A stretch of DNA of 64,000 nt from Paenibacillus algorifonticola (GCF_000971975.1 NZ_LAQO01000027.1:1-64000), one strand, 5' to 3'; positions 7,859 to 17,521 are shown, counted from the stretch's first letter. The notes: generated by a model from the letters alone, not told the origin. Made by a program: numbers and translations.

Positions 7859-8970
7859 GTGGCGTTTAAAAGGGAGATGTCCTCCTGCGTAATCTCCAGC
7901 GTGCCTGTATCATCAAACAGAGGCAGCGTCTCGCCTGCGGACGCTTGCAGCAGCCGCTCGATAATGCGTGAGCCCCATATTTGCTCATTTTGCGACAGCG
8001 ACGCTGTAATTTGCCCATTCCGAATGGCTTCCTGAATTTCCGGCATCATGCCGAACGTTAGGGAATAGCGGTTTAGACCCTGTGCTTTCCAGACGAGCAC
8101 CGAGGCGGAGCCGGAGAGGGCATCCATCGATACGAGCGCGTCAAAATGCGGATGGTCGTCGATCATTTTTTCCAGCTGCGTCAGGGCGCGGGTTTCGCTG
8201 CCTTCGTTATACTGCACATCGAGCACCTGAATGTCGGTCTGCTCATTAATATAGGACAGCATGCCGTCTAGGCGCTCGCTTAAGCTTTTCATCCGCGTCA
8301 TCCCCGTCTCGACGATAACCATTCCCCGCCCGCCCAGCAGCTCGGACAGCATGCGCCCCATCTGCCCGCCTGCAGCAGCATGATCCGTTCCGATGAAAGC
8401 AGCGCGCTTGCTCTTCGGCGAATCGGATTCAAAGCAAATGACCGTAATGCCTGCCTGCACGGCTTTGTTAATAACAGGAACGAGCGCGTCCGCATCAATC
8501 GGATCAAGTGCAATGCCGTCTACCTGAGAGGCAATCATCGTCTCCATCATGCGTATTTGCTGCTCCAGATTCGCTTCATCCGGCGCTTTCACAATGAGCT
8601 GGACCCCATGCAGAGCTGCTGCTGCTTTAGCGGATTCCGTCACCGTCTCATAATACGGATGCGCCATCGGATATATAATGCCAAAGGTGGCGATGTCGGG
8701 TGCTGCTGTTGAAGAACTTGATGCAATAGGGGAGGAGGAGGGCGGGCCGCTATTTCGGCTGCTGGATGAGATGATGCTGGTAGCGCCCGCCGCTCCCATT
8801 CTACTATCGTTGTTGCTGGAGCTTCCAGCGGCAGTGCCGGCTGCTTCATCATTAGTACAGCCTGTCATTAGCAGGCTAAGCACCAGCAGGGCTGTAAGCA
8901 AAGCAGCGAGCAAGGGCCTTTGCCGCACAGCAGCCCGTCTATGGAAGAACAATGCCGCCTGTGCTTGCAT
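7852..8970 (-). CDS. Sugar-type periplasmic-binding lipoprotein, likely sensory partner of the adjacent kinase
   Basis: 372 aa from the ATG at 8970, which has GGAGGAG about 10 nt upstream; a longer frame to 9006 lacks a good site. Residues about 15-40 form a lipoprotein signal peptide ending in the lipobox LLMTGC. A low-complexity Ser/Ala linker follows. The rest (from IATFGIIYPMAHPYYETV) is a type-1 periplasmic-binding (RbsB/LacI-like) fold. Typical segments are ASQVDGIALDPIDADAL and FIGTDHAAAGGQMGR. The gene is third in a minus-strand operon after the YesM-type kinase and YesN-type regulator, and its start overlaps the regulator's 3' end by 32 nt. That arrangement matches three-component systems in which the binding protein presents a sugar to the kinase. 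The last codons and stop lie inside the repeat array. Confidence 0.87.
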   Translation of the reverse strand: MQAQAALFFHRRAAVRQRPLLAALLTALLVLSLLMTGCTNDEAAGTAAGSSSNNDSRMGAAGATSIISSSSRNSGPPSSSPIASSSSTAAPDIATFGIIYPMAHPYYETVTESAKAAAALHGVQLIVKAPDEANLEQQIRMMETMIASQVDGIALDPIDADALVPVINKAVQAGITVICFESDSPKSKRAAFIGTDHAAAGGQMGRMLSELLGGRGMVIVETGMTRMKSLSERLDGMLSYINEQTDIQVLDVQYNEGSETRALTQLEKMIDDHPHFDALVSMDALSGSASVLVWKAQGLNRYSLTFGMMPEIQEAIRNGQITASLSQNEQIWGSRIIERLLQASAGETLPLFDDTGTLEITQEDISLLNATR

Positions 8971-10597
8971 GATGATACACTCCTCCTGCAGCGGGCGAGC
9001 TGCCATCCTGTTCCTGCTGCTTGCGAAACTGCGTTGTCGTCATGCCGGTTACCCGCTTGAACAAATTGGAAAAATAATGCGCGTCATTGTAGCCGACCTG
9101 ATGCGCGATTTCATACGACTTTGCATTCGACGCCTGCAGCAGCTCCATCGCTTTACGAATGCGTGTGTGGGTGAGGAATTCAATAAAGGTCTGGCCCGTC
9201 TCTTGGCTGAACACTTTGCTAAGATGGCTGGGGCTGACGCGCACATGCTCAGCTGCATCATTCAGCGACAAATGATCATCGCCATAATGCTTCAAAATAT
9301 AGTCCTTCACCTGGCTCAGCATTTCGGCATATTTATCCGCGGCTCCAGCGCGCCATTGCCAGAATTGCGCCAGCAGTGTTTGGAGATAGCCGCAGGCATC
9401 CTCTTGGCTGCGTACCTCGCTCATTGCCCGCTGCAGCTTATCCAGCTGCTCCTTTGGCATATCCGGATTGCGCTGAATGGATTTGGCAATATGCACAGCT
9501 TCCACCGTCAAGTCATTGAGCAAATAATAGCCGTAAAAAGCGCCGCGCCAGTCCAGTTGACGCAGCCCGTCTGCGAAGCTGGCGACGAAAGCTTCCGTCT
9601 TGGCGGGCGTACCGAGCTTGAGAAAATCGATGAAGCGCTGGCGCTGGGCGACTACCGATTGCTCGGATAAGCCGGAGGCGGCATCGCTCAGCGCTTTGCG
9701 GTTTTGCCCGGAGAGCCTGCGCCAATGCTTGTCATCCTCCGCCTCCAGATAGGAGGAGTGGATGCCTTGCAGGCGATCCTGAATGCTGCCGATGCCAACG
9801 GCTATCGAGCAGCCCGCACTCCGCTCCGCCTGCTCCTTCCAGCTGGAGGCGAAGCGCGCGAGCACCTCTTGCAGCTGCGGCAGCGAATCGCTCTTGAGCA
9901 GCCAGATCGTCTCCGTCTGGCTGCGCTTATAGGACAGCGTGCCCGGCAGGAGGGAGCTGATGGCTTCGTGCAGTAGCTGCTCCGTCTGCTGCTGGGTTGC
10001 CATATCAACGCTGGCGGAGCCTTCCGGGCAGCGAATGTCCGAGATGGCGGCCGCGTAATAGCTGGCCGTCAGTCCAATCGAAAGCGAGCCGGCTTGGTGG
10101 ATCGCTTCGGCTGTTGTAATAAAGCCGCTGCATAAATCGCTGAGCAGCTTATGCCGCAGCTGTCCCGCGCTTCCGCCTTGGGCGAACTGCTTCTTCTCCA
10201 GCAGCTCGCGCTCATAGCGCTCGCGGTCGATGACGCGGCCGACGTCATGCAGCGTCCGCACGATATCGGCAGCGCTGACTGGCTTGAGGCAATATTCCTC
10301 TACGCCGACACGCAGCGCGGCGCGGGCATATTCGAATTCGTCATGCCCGCTGAGAATAATGATTTTGATGTCTGGCATTCGTTCGCGGACGATGGCGCTC
10401 AGCTCCAAGCCGTCCATAAACGGCATTTTGATATCTGTAATGAGGATATCCGGCTGGCGCTGCTCAATAAGCGGCAGCGCCAGCTCGCCATCAGAGGCGT
10501 CCCCGCAAAAAATAAACCCTTCTTGCTCCCAATTGATACAGTCCCGAATGCTTTCCCTGACAAGAATCTCGTCGTCAACGAGCATAACCTTTTTCAT
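8939..10597 (-). CDS. Response regulator with C-terminal AraC-type DNA-binding domain (YesN-like)
   Basis: 552 aa. The N-terminal receiver (residues 1-120) has the acidic pair in MLVDDE, phospho-acceptor Asp55 (ILITDIKMP), the Ser in IILSGHDEF and Lys in YCLKPV. A long middle region of the YesN type separates it from two helix-turn-helix units near residues 435-535 (LSLNDAAEHVRVSPSHLSKV and SYEIAHQVGYNDAHYFSNLF). It would be phosphorylated by the kinase encoded immediately upstream, with which its start overlaps by 23 nt, and its 3' end overlaps the binding-protein gene. A probable target is the divergent sugar transporter operon starting at 12682. The C-terminal tail after FRKQQEQDGSS is low complexity and encodes the overlap. 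Confidence 0.93.
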   Translation of the reverse strand: MKKVMLVDDEILVRESIRDCINWEQEGFIFCGDASDGELALPLIEQRQPDILITDIKMPFMDGLELSAIVRERMPDIKIIILSGHDEFEYARAALRVGVEEYCLKPVSAADIVRTLHDVGRVIDRERYERELLEKKQFAQGGSAGQLRHKLLSDLCSGFITTAEAIHQAGSLSIGLTASYYAAAISDIRCPEGSASVDMATQQQTEQLLHEAISSLLPGTLSYKRSQTETIWLLKSDSLPQLQEVLARFASSWKEQAERSAGCSIAVGIGSIQDRLQGIHSSYLEAEDDKHWRRLSGQNRKALSDAASGLSEQSVVAQRQRFIDFLKLGTPAKTEAFVASFADGLRQLDWRGAFYGYYLLNDLTVEAVHIAKSIQRNPDMPKEQLDKLQRAMSEVRSQEDACGYLQTLLAQFWQWRAGAADKYAEMLSQVKDYILKHYGDDHLSLNDAAEHVRVSPSHLSKVFSQETGQTFIEFLTHTRIRKAMELLQASNAKSYEIAHQVGYNDAHYFSNLFKRVTGMTTTQFRKQQEQDGSSPAAGGVYHHASTGGIVLP

Positions 10598-12404
10598 TCG
10601 GCTTCATCCTCTCCATTGGAATGCGGATCGTAACCTTTGTTCCGAGCTGGTCTTCACTTTCTACGATAACGGTATAGGCTTCCCCGTAATAGAGGCGCAG
10701 CCGCTGCTGGACGTTATGCAGGCCGAAGCCGCCGGATACCTCCGAGCCCGTCTCCTCGGGAATGTGCTGCATGCGCAGCGCCTCGCGCAGCTCGGCAAGG
10801 CGCTCCGGCTTCATGCCGATGCCATTGTCCTCAATCATCAAATATACGTCCGAGTCATGGCTGGCATAAGCAGTTATGCGGATTAAACCTTTGCCGCGTT
10901 TATTTTTAATGCCGTGATATAAGGCATTTTCAACGATGGGCTGGAGTGTCATTTTCAAAATGGGCAAATCCTTTAGCGCTTCCGGCACATCCAGCTCATA
11001 CTCCAAAATATCGCGGTAGCGCATCTGCTGGATAATCAAATAGCTTTGCACATGCTCCAGCTCATCCTTGAGGGCAATCCAGTCCCGACCCCGATTGAGG
11101 CTAATACGGAAAAAGCGTGACAGAGCCTGCACCAGCTGGATGACCTGCCCACTGCGCCCGGCTTCCGCCATCCAGACGATGGAATCGAGCGTATTATAGA
11201 GAAAATGCGGATTAATTTGCGCTTGCAGCGTCCGCAGCTCCGCCTTCTGCAAATGCTCCTGCTCCTCAATGCTTTGCTTGAGCAGTCTCTTGATTTTCTC
11301 CAGCATAATGTTGAAGCTGTTGCCCAAATCGGCAATTTCGTCATGTCCGCTTGGCTGCACCTTGACCTCAAGAAAACCGCCGGCTGCCAGCCGCATTTTG
11401 CTCTTCAGCAGTTGAATCGGCCGCGTCAGGCGCGCCGTAATGAAATAATGCAGCGTAATCGCAAACACGATGCTGAGCAGCACGCTGATAATGATCAGTT
11501 GGCGAATTTCATTCGCCTCGGCGACAATTTCCTGCAGCGGCACGGAGCCGACGATTTTCCAGCCCGTTGTGGACGAGGTCGTGAAGGCGACGAACTTTGG
11601 GCGGCCGTTGCTATAATCCACATAGCTGTTTTGCTGCAAAGCGAGCTGCGTACTCAGGTCGGCAGGCGGCTGGGCCTTCGCCAAACTCGTCATGGCCGAA
11701 GGGAGGAAGATAGGATTGCCCGCCTGATCGACGACATACACGTAGCCGCTCTCGCCAAGCGTAATATTTTCACAGTAACGCTCGATGATCGAATCATCCA
11801 AATCGATGACGATAAAACCGATCACCTCATGGGTAATTTGCTGCTTGACCGTTGCCATGATGGAGATGACGTTATGCTGCGAATAATGAAAGCCGTCGAG
11901 ACGGTCCAGCGGTGAGGCGTCCGGCGGGGGAATGTTCAAAACCTCATCCGGATGGTTCAGCAAATATTGAAAATGCGGGTTGCGCAGCGGATTCCTGTCC
12001 AGCTGGAACACGCCTTTGCGTTCGCTTAAGCCCCGTCCATACAGGTTGACGACCGTAATGTTGAGCACGCTTTCGTATTTATACGTTTCCCGGTATAAGT
12101 TCATCGTTTGAATAATAGCTTTGGCATCTTCATACGTATCCGTTTGTGAAAATAAATAATGCAGCACCTGCGGGTTGTTTTCCAGCTCCAGCAGCCTTCC
12201 CGTATCCTCAAGCAGCGCATCAATGTCATTGCCAAGCTGGCCCACGACGAGCATCGTTGCCGCTTTGCTGTGATCAGATACCGCATTGTACGATTTTTGA
12301 TAGGAAATGAGGCCAACCGCAATCAGCGGAACGGAGGTCAGAATAATGAACATCAGCAGCAGCTTGGCCCGAAGGCTTGAGAAAATCCAGCGCATCAGCT
12401 TCAT
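10575..12404 (-). CDS. YesM-type membrane sensor histidine kinase
   Basis: 609 aa from the ATG at 12404 (AAAGG about 13 nt upstream). An in-frame TTG at 12458 would add 18 residues without a recognisable site, so the start is uncertain. It has one N-terminal membrane helix (LLLMFIILTSVPLIAVGLI), an extracellular double-Cache-like sensor of about 250 residues, a second helix near residue 285-310, a HAMP linker (ARLTRPIQLLKSKMR), the His_kinase motif LQAQINPHFLYNTLDS with the phosphorylated histidine, and a GHKL ATPase (ENALYHGIKNKRGKG, GFGLHNVQQRLRLYYG). It is first in the operon with the YesN-like regulator and binding lipoprotein. It probably senses a sugar, directly or through that lipoprotein. 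Confidence 0.92.
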   Translation of the reverse strand: MKLMRWIFSSLRAKLLLMFIILTSVPLIAVGLISYQKSYNAVSDHSKAATMLVVGQLGNDIDALLEDTGRLLELENNPQVLHYLFSQTDTYEDAKAIIQTMNLYRETYKYESVLNITVVNLYGRGLSERKGVFQLDRNPLRNPHFQYLLNHPDEVLNIPPPDASPLDRLDGFHYSQHNVISIMATVKQQITHEVIGFIVIDLDDSIIERYCENITLGESGYVYVVDQAGNPIFLPSAMTSLAKAQPPADLSTQLALQQNSYVDYSNGRPKFVAFTTSSTTGWKIVGSVPLQEIVAEANEIRQLIIISVLLSIVFAITLHYFITARLTRPIQLLKSKMRLAAGGFLEVKVQPSGHDEIADLGNSFNIMLEKIKRLLKQSIEEQEHLQKAELRTLQAQINPHFLYNTLDSIVWMAEAGRSGQVIQLVQALSRFFRISLNRGRDWIALKDELEHVQSYLIIQQMRYRDILEYELDVPEALKDLPILKMTLQPIVENALYHGIKNKRGKGLIRITAYASHDSDVYLMIEDNGIGMKPERLAELREALRMQHIPEETGSEVSGGFGLHNVQQRLRLYYGEAYTVIVESEDQLGTKVTIRIPMERMKPNEKGYAR

Positions 12405-12617
12405 AGGTTTATAGGAACCTTTCAAAATGGAAATGTATGCGATTTCAAATCTATCCAACCTTCACTATACCAAATTGCCTGAAACGCCGCTACGCACAGA
12501 TGTTTTATCGACGAAATTTCCACCTTTCGCACAAAAAATCAAACCATTTGCCGCCCTTGCTTGAAAATTACCCAAAAAATCAAATCGAACGGCTATCGGA
12601 CTCCGTATCCGGGCCTT

Positions 12618-12635
12618 TTGTAAGCGTTCTATAAT
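12618..12635 (+). promoter_or_regulatory. Candidate promoter -10 with cre-like CcpA site
   Basis: TATAAT lies at 12630-12635, 47 nt before the binding-protein start. TTGTAAGCGTTCTAT at 12618-12632 matches the cre consensus WTGNAANCGNWNNCW at all but one fixed position (A instead of C near the end). A convincing -35 box is not visible, which would fit an activator-dependent promoter. Confidence 0.45.
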
Positions 12636-12681
12636 GAGGGCACGCCAAACGTTGGTGAATGACAGGGGAGGTAATACAAAG

Positions 12682-13731
12682 ATGAAAAAAGCAGGAAAAC
12701 TAGGCATGTCGCTGCTGATGGCAACGATGCTGCTCGTCACATCCGCTTGCGGAAGCGGCAATGGTGGTACGAATACGGCAGGTGCAGACAATGCTGGCGG
12801 GACGAGTGCTCCGGCAGCGGCAAGCAGTGAGCCAGCAGCAGCGCCGGCGGATAAAAAAGTGACGCTCGGCTTCGCACAGGTTGGTGCAGAAAGCGGCTGG
12901 CGCACGGCGAATACGAATTCGATCAAGGAATCGGCGGCAGCAGCGGGCTATGATTTGAAGTTTTCCGATGCCCAGCAAAAACAGGAAAATCAAATTAAAG
13001 CGATCCGCTCCTACATTCAGCAAAAGGTGGACGTTATCGCATTTTCCCCGGTCGTGGAGTCTGGCTGGGATACAGTATTAAAAGAAGCGAAGGATGCGGG
13101 CATTCCGGTTATCTTGACAGACCGCGCCGTTGATTCGTCGGATACGTCGCTGTACGAGACGTTTATTGGCTCGGACTTCGTAGAAGAGGGCCGCCGCGCT
13201 GGACAATGGCTGGTTGATAAATATAAGGATTCGGCTGAAGAAATCAACATTGTTGAGCTGCAGGGCACAACAGGCTCGGCGCCAGCGATTGATCGCAAAA
13301 CGGGCTTTGAGGAAGTCATCAAGAGCAATGCCAACCTGAAAGTCATCGCTTCACAAACAGGCGATTTCACCCGTGCAAAAGGCAATGAGGTTATGCAGTC
13401 ATTCCTGAAAGCGAATAAGAAAATCGACGTCCTCTATGCTCATAATGACGACATGGCGCTGGGAGCAATTCAAGCGATTGAAGCGGCAGGTCTTAAGCCG
13501 GGCGAGGACATTATCATCATTTCAGTCGATGGTGTTAAAGACGGCTTTATTGCTGCAAGCGAAGGCAAAATCAACTTTATCGTCGAATGCAATCCGCTGC
13601 TCGGGCCGCAATTGATGCAGGCGGTACAGGATGTGCTGGACGGCAAAACGATCGAGAAGCGTATCGTGACCGAGGAAGGCGTCTTTACTTCGGAGCAAGC
13701 GAAGGCCGCGCTGCCTGACCGGAAATACTAG
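12682..13731 (+). CDS. ytfQ: YtfQ-like sugar (galactofuranose-type) ABC transporter binding lipoprotein
   Basis: 349 aa from the ATG at 12682, which has AGGGGAGGT 9 nt upstream. The lipoprotein signal ends in the lipobox VTSAC near residue 22, followed by an Ala/Gly/Ser linker to about residue 55. The mature domain closely follows E. coli YtfQ as I recall it: GFAQVGAESGWRTANTNSIK, FSDAQQKQENQIKAIRS, PVVESGWDTVLKEAKDAGIP, VELQGTTGSAPAIDRKTGF, YAHNDDMALGAIQAIEAAGL. YtfQ binds galactofuranose for import by YtfRT-YjfF, so that sugar or a close relative is the best guess. It leads the operon, is divergent from the YesM/YesN operon, and is separated from the ATPase gene by a hairpin that would keep its expression highest. 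Confidence 0.9.
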   Translation: MKKAGKLGMSLLMATMLLVTSACGSGNGGTNTAGADNAGGTSAPAAASSEPAAAPADKKVTLGFAQVGAESGWRTANTNSIKESAAAAGYDLKFSDAQQKQENQIKAIRSYIQQKVDVIAFSPVVESGWDTVLKEAKDAGIPVILTDRAVDSSDTSLYETFIGSDFVEEGRRAGQWLVDKYKDSAEEINIVELQGTTGSAPAIDRKTGFEEVIKSNANLKVIASQTGDFTRAKGNEVMQSFLKANKKIDVLYAHNDDMALGAIQAIEAAGLKPGEDIIIISVDGVKDGFIAASEGKINFIVECNPLLGPQLMQAVQDVLDGKTIEKRIVTEEGVFTSEQAKAALPDRKY

Positions 13732-13753
13732 AAGCAGAGCAGAAGCCAGCGAA

Positions 13754-13804
13754 GGAAGCCGCGCAAGGCTGGTCCACGTACCAGGCGGACGGCTTCCTTT
13801 TTCA
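13754..13804 (+). terminator. Intercistronic hairpin/terminator after the binding-protein gene
   Basis: GGAAGCC (13754-13760) pairs with GGCTTCC (13791-13797), with an inner CTGGT/ACCAG stem, followed by a run of T. Partial termination here would give more binding protein than ATPase and permeases. Confidence 0.75.
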
Positions 13805-13849
13805 TCGTTCATCGCATAGGCGAAATTCAAAACCAAAGGGGAGAAGAAG

Positions 13850-15370
13850 ATGGAGCGGGAACGCGAACCTATCCTGCAAATGAGCAATATCCATAAAGGC
13901 TTTCCAGGCGTAAAAGCTTTATCCGGCGTCAGCTTTCGCCTCTTTCCCGGCGAGATCCATGCGCTGATGGGCGAAAATGGGGCGGGAAAATCGACCTTGA
14001 TTAAGGTGCTGACGGGCGTTTACTCCATTGATCAGGGCACGGTAGAGCTTGCGCGGCAGCGTATGGCAATCGATAGCCCTCAGGCGGCGCAAATGGCTGG
14101 CATTAGCACGGTTTATCAGGAAGTAAATCTATGTCCGAATTTGACAGTTGCTGAAAATATTTTTATCGGCCGCGAGCCGCGCCGGTTTGGCCGTATTTTG
14201 TGGAAAGAGATGAATGCGGCAGCCGAGAAGCTGCTGCTCACCCGCTTGCAAATTCGAATGGATGTAAAACTGCCGTTATCGGCCTATTCCGTCGCGATTC
14301 AGCAGCTTGTCGCCATTGCGCGGGCGCTGAATATTTCGGCGAAGGTGCTCATTTTGGATGAGCCGACGTCGAGCCTGGACCGCAATGAAGTGAAGCAGCT
14401 GTTCGAGGTCATGAACAAGCTGAAGGCGGAAGGGCTGGCGATTTTGTTCGTCACGCATTTTCTGGATCAGGTATATGAGGTGTCCGATCGAATAACCATT
14501 CTCCGGGGCGGAGAATTTGTAGGGGAGTATTTGGCGAAGGAGCTTCCCCGGATAGAGCTCGTATCGAAAATGATTGGCAAGGAGCTGCAGCAGCTCGATG
14601 CGCTGCCGCGTGAGAAAGAGGCGGCTTCGGCTGCCGAGTCTGCGAAGGCATTGGTTATTGAAGCGAAGGCGCTTGGCCGCAAAGGGGCAATCGAGCCGTT
14701 CGACCTGACTATTCGCAAGGGCGAGGTTGTTGGTCTTGCAGGCTTGCTCGGCTCGGGAAGGACGGAGCTGGCGCGGCTGTTCTTCGGCGCAGATCGGCCT
14801 GATCAAGGCGCGCTGCGGGTGAACGGGGTGAAGGATGGCATCACTTCGCCGCGCGAGGCGATCGATCAGGGAATTGCCTTCTGCCCGGAAAATCGCAAAA
14901 CGGAAGGCATTATCGACGAGCTGACGGTGCGTGAAAATATGATTCTCGCCCTGCAGGCGACGCGCGGCTGGTTCCGCGCCATTCCCCGCAAGCGACAGGA
15001 TGAGCTTGCTGACGAATATATCAAGGCGCTCAACATTAATCCGCCGAACCCGGAGCAATTGATTAAGAACCTTAGCGGCGGCAACCAGCAGAAGGTCATT
15101 CTGGGACGCTGGCTGCTGACGCAGCCGAAGCTGCTTATCCTCGATGAGCCGACGCGCGGCATTGACGTCGGGGCGAAGGCGGAAATTCAGAAGCTTGTGC
15201 TGAAGCTGTCGGGCGAAGGCATGTCGGTGCTGTTCGTCTCCTCGGAGCTGGAGGAGGTACTGCGGGTCAGCGACCGGATCGCTGTGCTGCGGGACCATGT
15301 AGTAGTTAAGGAAATAGCTGAAGATGAAATGAGCCAGCAGCAGCTTATGCAGGCCATGGCAGGGGAGTGA
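13850..15370 (+). CDS. ytfR: Sugar ABC transporter ATPase with two nucleotide-binding domains (YtfR-like)
   Basis: 506 aa, the standard length for RbsA/YtfR-class proteins, which carry two fused ATPase domains and energise uptake of monosaccharides. Domain 1 (residues about 8-245) has Walker A GENGAGKST, an altered signature region (SAYSVAIQQLVAIARAL) and Walker B LILDEPTSSLD. Domain 2 (about 260-500) has a degenerate Walker A, LLGSGRTEL, a canonical LSGGNQQK signature and Walker B LLILDEPTRGIDVG. Such asymmetry is normal for this class. The start has a GGGGAGAAG ribosome-binding site. It is followed after 6 nt by the first permease gene. Confidence 0.93.
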   Translation: MEREREPILQMSNIHKGFPGVKALSGVSFRLFPGEIHALMGENGAGKSTLIKVLTGVYSIDQGTVELARQRMAIDSPQAAQMAGISTVYQEVNLCPNLTVAENIFIGREPRRFGRILWKEMNAAAEKLLLTRLQIRMDVKLPLSAYSVAIQQLVAIARALNISAKVLILDEPTSSLDRNEVKQLFEVMNKLKAEGLAILFVTHFLDQVYEVSDRITILRGGEFVGEYLAKELPRIELVSKMIGKELQQLDALPREKEAASAAESAKALVIEAKALGRKGAIEPFDLTIRKGEVVGLAGLLGSGRTELARLFFGADRPDQGALRVNGVKDGITSPREAIDQGIAFCPENRKTEGIIDELTVRENMILALQATRGWFRAIPRKRQDELADEYIKALNINPPNPEQLIKNLSGGNQQKVILGRWLLTQPKLLILDEPTRGIDVGAKAEIQKLVLKLSGEGMSVLFVSSELEEVLRVSDRIAVLRDHVVVKEIAEDEMSQQQLMQAMAGE

Positions 15371-15376
15371 GCAAGC

Positions 15377-16405
15377 ATGGTGAAGCATCATTTGTTTTGG
15401 CCGCTAGTTATGCTGGGGGCGCTGTTATTATTTAATTTGCTGTATTCGCCGGATTTTTTCTCCGTGCAAATGCGCGCAGGCAAGCTGTACGGCAGCTTGA
15501 TTGATATTTTAAATTTTGGAGCGCCGCTTATTCTCGTGGCTATCGGCATGACGCTCGTCATCGCCACGAAGGGCATCGACCTGTCGGTCGGCTCGATCGT
15601 GGCCATTGCAGGCGCCATGGCGTGCATGACGCTCAGCAAGGGCACTGATCAGAACATGCTGGGCCTTGTGCTCAGCGCAGTCGGCATTGCTCTTGTGCTG
15701 GCGCTTGCGCTGGGCCTATGGAACGGGATGCTTGTGGCGGCCTTCGGCATTCAGCCGATTATTGCCACGCTTATTCTAATGGTCGCCGGGCGCGGCGTCG
15801 CCCAGCTCATTACGGGCGGGCAGATTATTACCGTATCGAGCAGCGCCTATAAATTCATCGGCGCAGGCTCGCTGCTCACGCTGCCCTTCTCCATCTTTAT
15901 CGCTGGCGCAGTGCTGCTGATCGCAGCGCTGCTGACGCGCAAAACCGCCCTCGGCCTGTTCATCGAGTCCGTCGGCTGCAACCCCGAAGCGAGCCGTCTG
16001 GCCGGCATTCGCTCGCGAGTCGTCATGATCGCCGTTTATATGTTTTGCGGCTTATGTGCGGGCATCGCCGGATTGCTGCTCAGCGCAAATGTATCCAGCG
16101 CCGACGGCAACAACGCCGGGCTGTGGTATGAGCTTGACGCGATTCTTGCCGTCGTTATCGGGGGCACCTCACTCAGCGGTGGACGCTTTTATTTGCTCGG
16201 CACGGTCGTCGGCGCGCTCATTATTCAGACGCTGACGACGACGATCTACATGATCGGCGTTCCGCCGGAAATTACGCTCGTGGTCAAAGCGTTTGTCGTG
16301 CTGCTCGTCTGCCTCATTCAATCGGAGACGTTCCGCAAGACGCTGGTGCACCGCTTTAAGACACGCCGCTATCCGGCAGAAAGAGAGGTTAAACGCCATG
16401 CTTAA
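15377..16405 (+). CDS. ytfT: Sugar ABC transporter permease (YtfT-like)
   Basis: 342 aa, hydrophobic, with 8-10 predicted membrane helices of the RbsC/AraH (BPD_transp_2) family. Recognisable segments are ILVAIGMTLVIATKGIDLSV followed by GSIVAIAGA in the first half, and AVVIGGTSLSGGRFYLLGTV, the EAA-like coupling region, near residue 260. It would form the membrane channel together with the product of the next gene, whose start overlaps this gene's 3' end by 8 nt, so the two are translationally coupled. The start at 15377 (ATGGTGAAG) is preceded by GGAGTGAGC overlapping the end of the ATPase gene. Confidence 0.92.
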   Translation: MVKHHLFWPLVMLGALLLFNLLYSPDFFSVQMRAGKLYGSLIDILNFGAPLILVAIGMTLVIATKGIDLSVGSIVAIAGAMACMTLSKGTDQNMLGLVLSAVGIALVLALALGLWNGMLVAAFGIQPIIATLILMVAGRGVAQLITGGQIITVSSSAYKFIGAGSLLTLPFSIFIAGAVLLIAALLTRKTALGLFIESVGCNPEASRLAGIRSRVVMIAVYMFCGLCAGIAGLLLSANVSSADGNNAGLWYELDAILAVVIGGTSLSGGRFYLLGTVVGALIIQTLTTTIYMIGVPPEITLVVKAFVVLLVCLIQSETFRKTLVHRFKTRRYPAEREVKRHA

Positions 16406-17363
16406 ACGGCAGTACATCCCGATCGTAGTGACAGCTGCGCTGCTCGCTTTCATGTTTGCGGCAGGCTCGTTCCGCTACACAGGCTTTTTCTCGCTGCAGG
16501 TGCTGCTCAATCTGCTCATTGACAATGCCTTTCTGCTTATCGTCGCGGTCGGCATGACCTTCGTCATCGTTTCTGGCGGCATTGACCTGTCGGTCGGCTC
16601 GGTCATTGCGCTGACGACGATGATTTCGGCAAGTCTCGTCCAGCAGCAAGGCTGGCCGCCCGCCGTCGTCATTCCGCTTGTGCTCGTGCTGGGCGCAGCC
16701 TTTGGCTGGCTGATGGGAGCGATCATCCATTATTTTAAAATCCAGCCTTTCATCGTCACGCTCGCCGGCATGTTTCTGGCGCGGGGTCTGTGCTATGTCA
16801 TCAGCATCAATACGATTACGATTGATCACCCGTTTTACACGAGCATGGCGCAGACAAAGATCAAGCTGCCGGGCGGCTTTTTTATCTCCATCAGCGTTGT
16901 TATTGCTCTTGTTGTGGTAGCAGCAGCGATTTATTTGGCCCATTATACCCGCTTCGGACGCAATACGTATGCGCTTGGCGGCAGCGAATCCTCCGCGCTG
17001 CTGATGGGGCTGCCCGTCGCCCGGACGAAAATTCTCGTCTATACGTTTAGCGGGCTTTGCTCCGCGCTTGCCGGCGTCGTCTTTACATTCTATATGCTGT
17101 CAGGCTACGGCCTGCATGCGGTAGGGCTGGAGCTGGATGCCATCGCGGCGGTCGTCATTGGCGGAACGCTGCTGACAGGCGGCGTCGGCTATATCCTCGG
17201 CACCTTTTTCGGCGTATTGATCCAAGGGGTTATCCAGACCATTATTAGCTTTGAAGGCACGCTCAGCTCCTGGTGGACCAAGATCGTCATCGGCCTGCTG
17301 CTGCTGCTGTTCATCGTCCTTCAACGTCTGCTCAGTGCAAGGCGGCAAATGCAAAAAGCCTGA
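16398..17363 (+). CDS. yjfF: Second sugar ABC transporter permease (YjfF-like)
   Basis: 321 aa from the ATG at 16398, which has AGAGAGG upstream; the frame is open further upstream but only as a shadow inside the previous gene. Same RbsC/AraH family as its neighbour, with FLLIVAVGMTFVIVSGGIDL, then SVGSVIAL, and the coupling segment AAVVIGGTLLTGGVGYILGT. In E. coli the galactofuranose transporter also uses two different permeases, YtfT and YjfF, and the gene order binding protein, ATPase, permease, permease is the same here, which supports the assignment of the whole operon. It ends with AlaTer at 17363. An imperfect GC hairpin lies at about 17379-17416, before the second binding-protein gene. 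Confidence 0.9.
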   Translation: MLKRQYIPIVVTAALLAFMFAAGSFRYTGFFSLQVLLNLLIDNAFLLIVAVGMTFVIVSGGIDLSVGSVIALTTMISASLVQQQGWPPAVVIPLVLVLGAAFGWLMGAIIHYFKIQPFIVTLAGMFLARGLCYVISINTITIDHPFYTSMAQTKIKLPGGFFISISVVIALVVVAAAIYLAHYTRFGRNTYALGGSESSALLMGLPVARTKILVYTFSGLCSALAGVVFTFYMLSGYGLHAVGLELDAIAAVVIGGTLLTGGVGYILGTFFGVLIQGVIQTIISFEGTLSSWWTKIVIGLLLLLFIVLQRLLSARRQMQKA

Positions 17364-17521
17364 TTGATCGCGGCTTAAGGGTGCAGCGCAACGATTCGAC
17401 GTTGTTCGCGGCACCCCCCTGAGTCGTTACGACCATGACAAAGCAGCGTGTATCCATTACAATACGATCAGCAAGCTGGAAGGGCATGGACGCTTTTACT
17501 GTCTGAACCGGAGGGAGCCTT

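Noticed and set aside
8678..9670. Plus-strand open frame (330 codons) opposite the regulator and binding-protein genes
   Set aside because: It is antisense to two well-supported genes and lacks a start site.
14276..15391. Long minus-strand open frame (371 codons) opposite the sugar ATPase gene
   Set aside because: The plus strand encodes a full RbsA/YtfR-type ATPase with all motifs; the minus frame has no ribosome-binding site or recognisable sequence and arises from GC-rich codon use.
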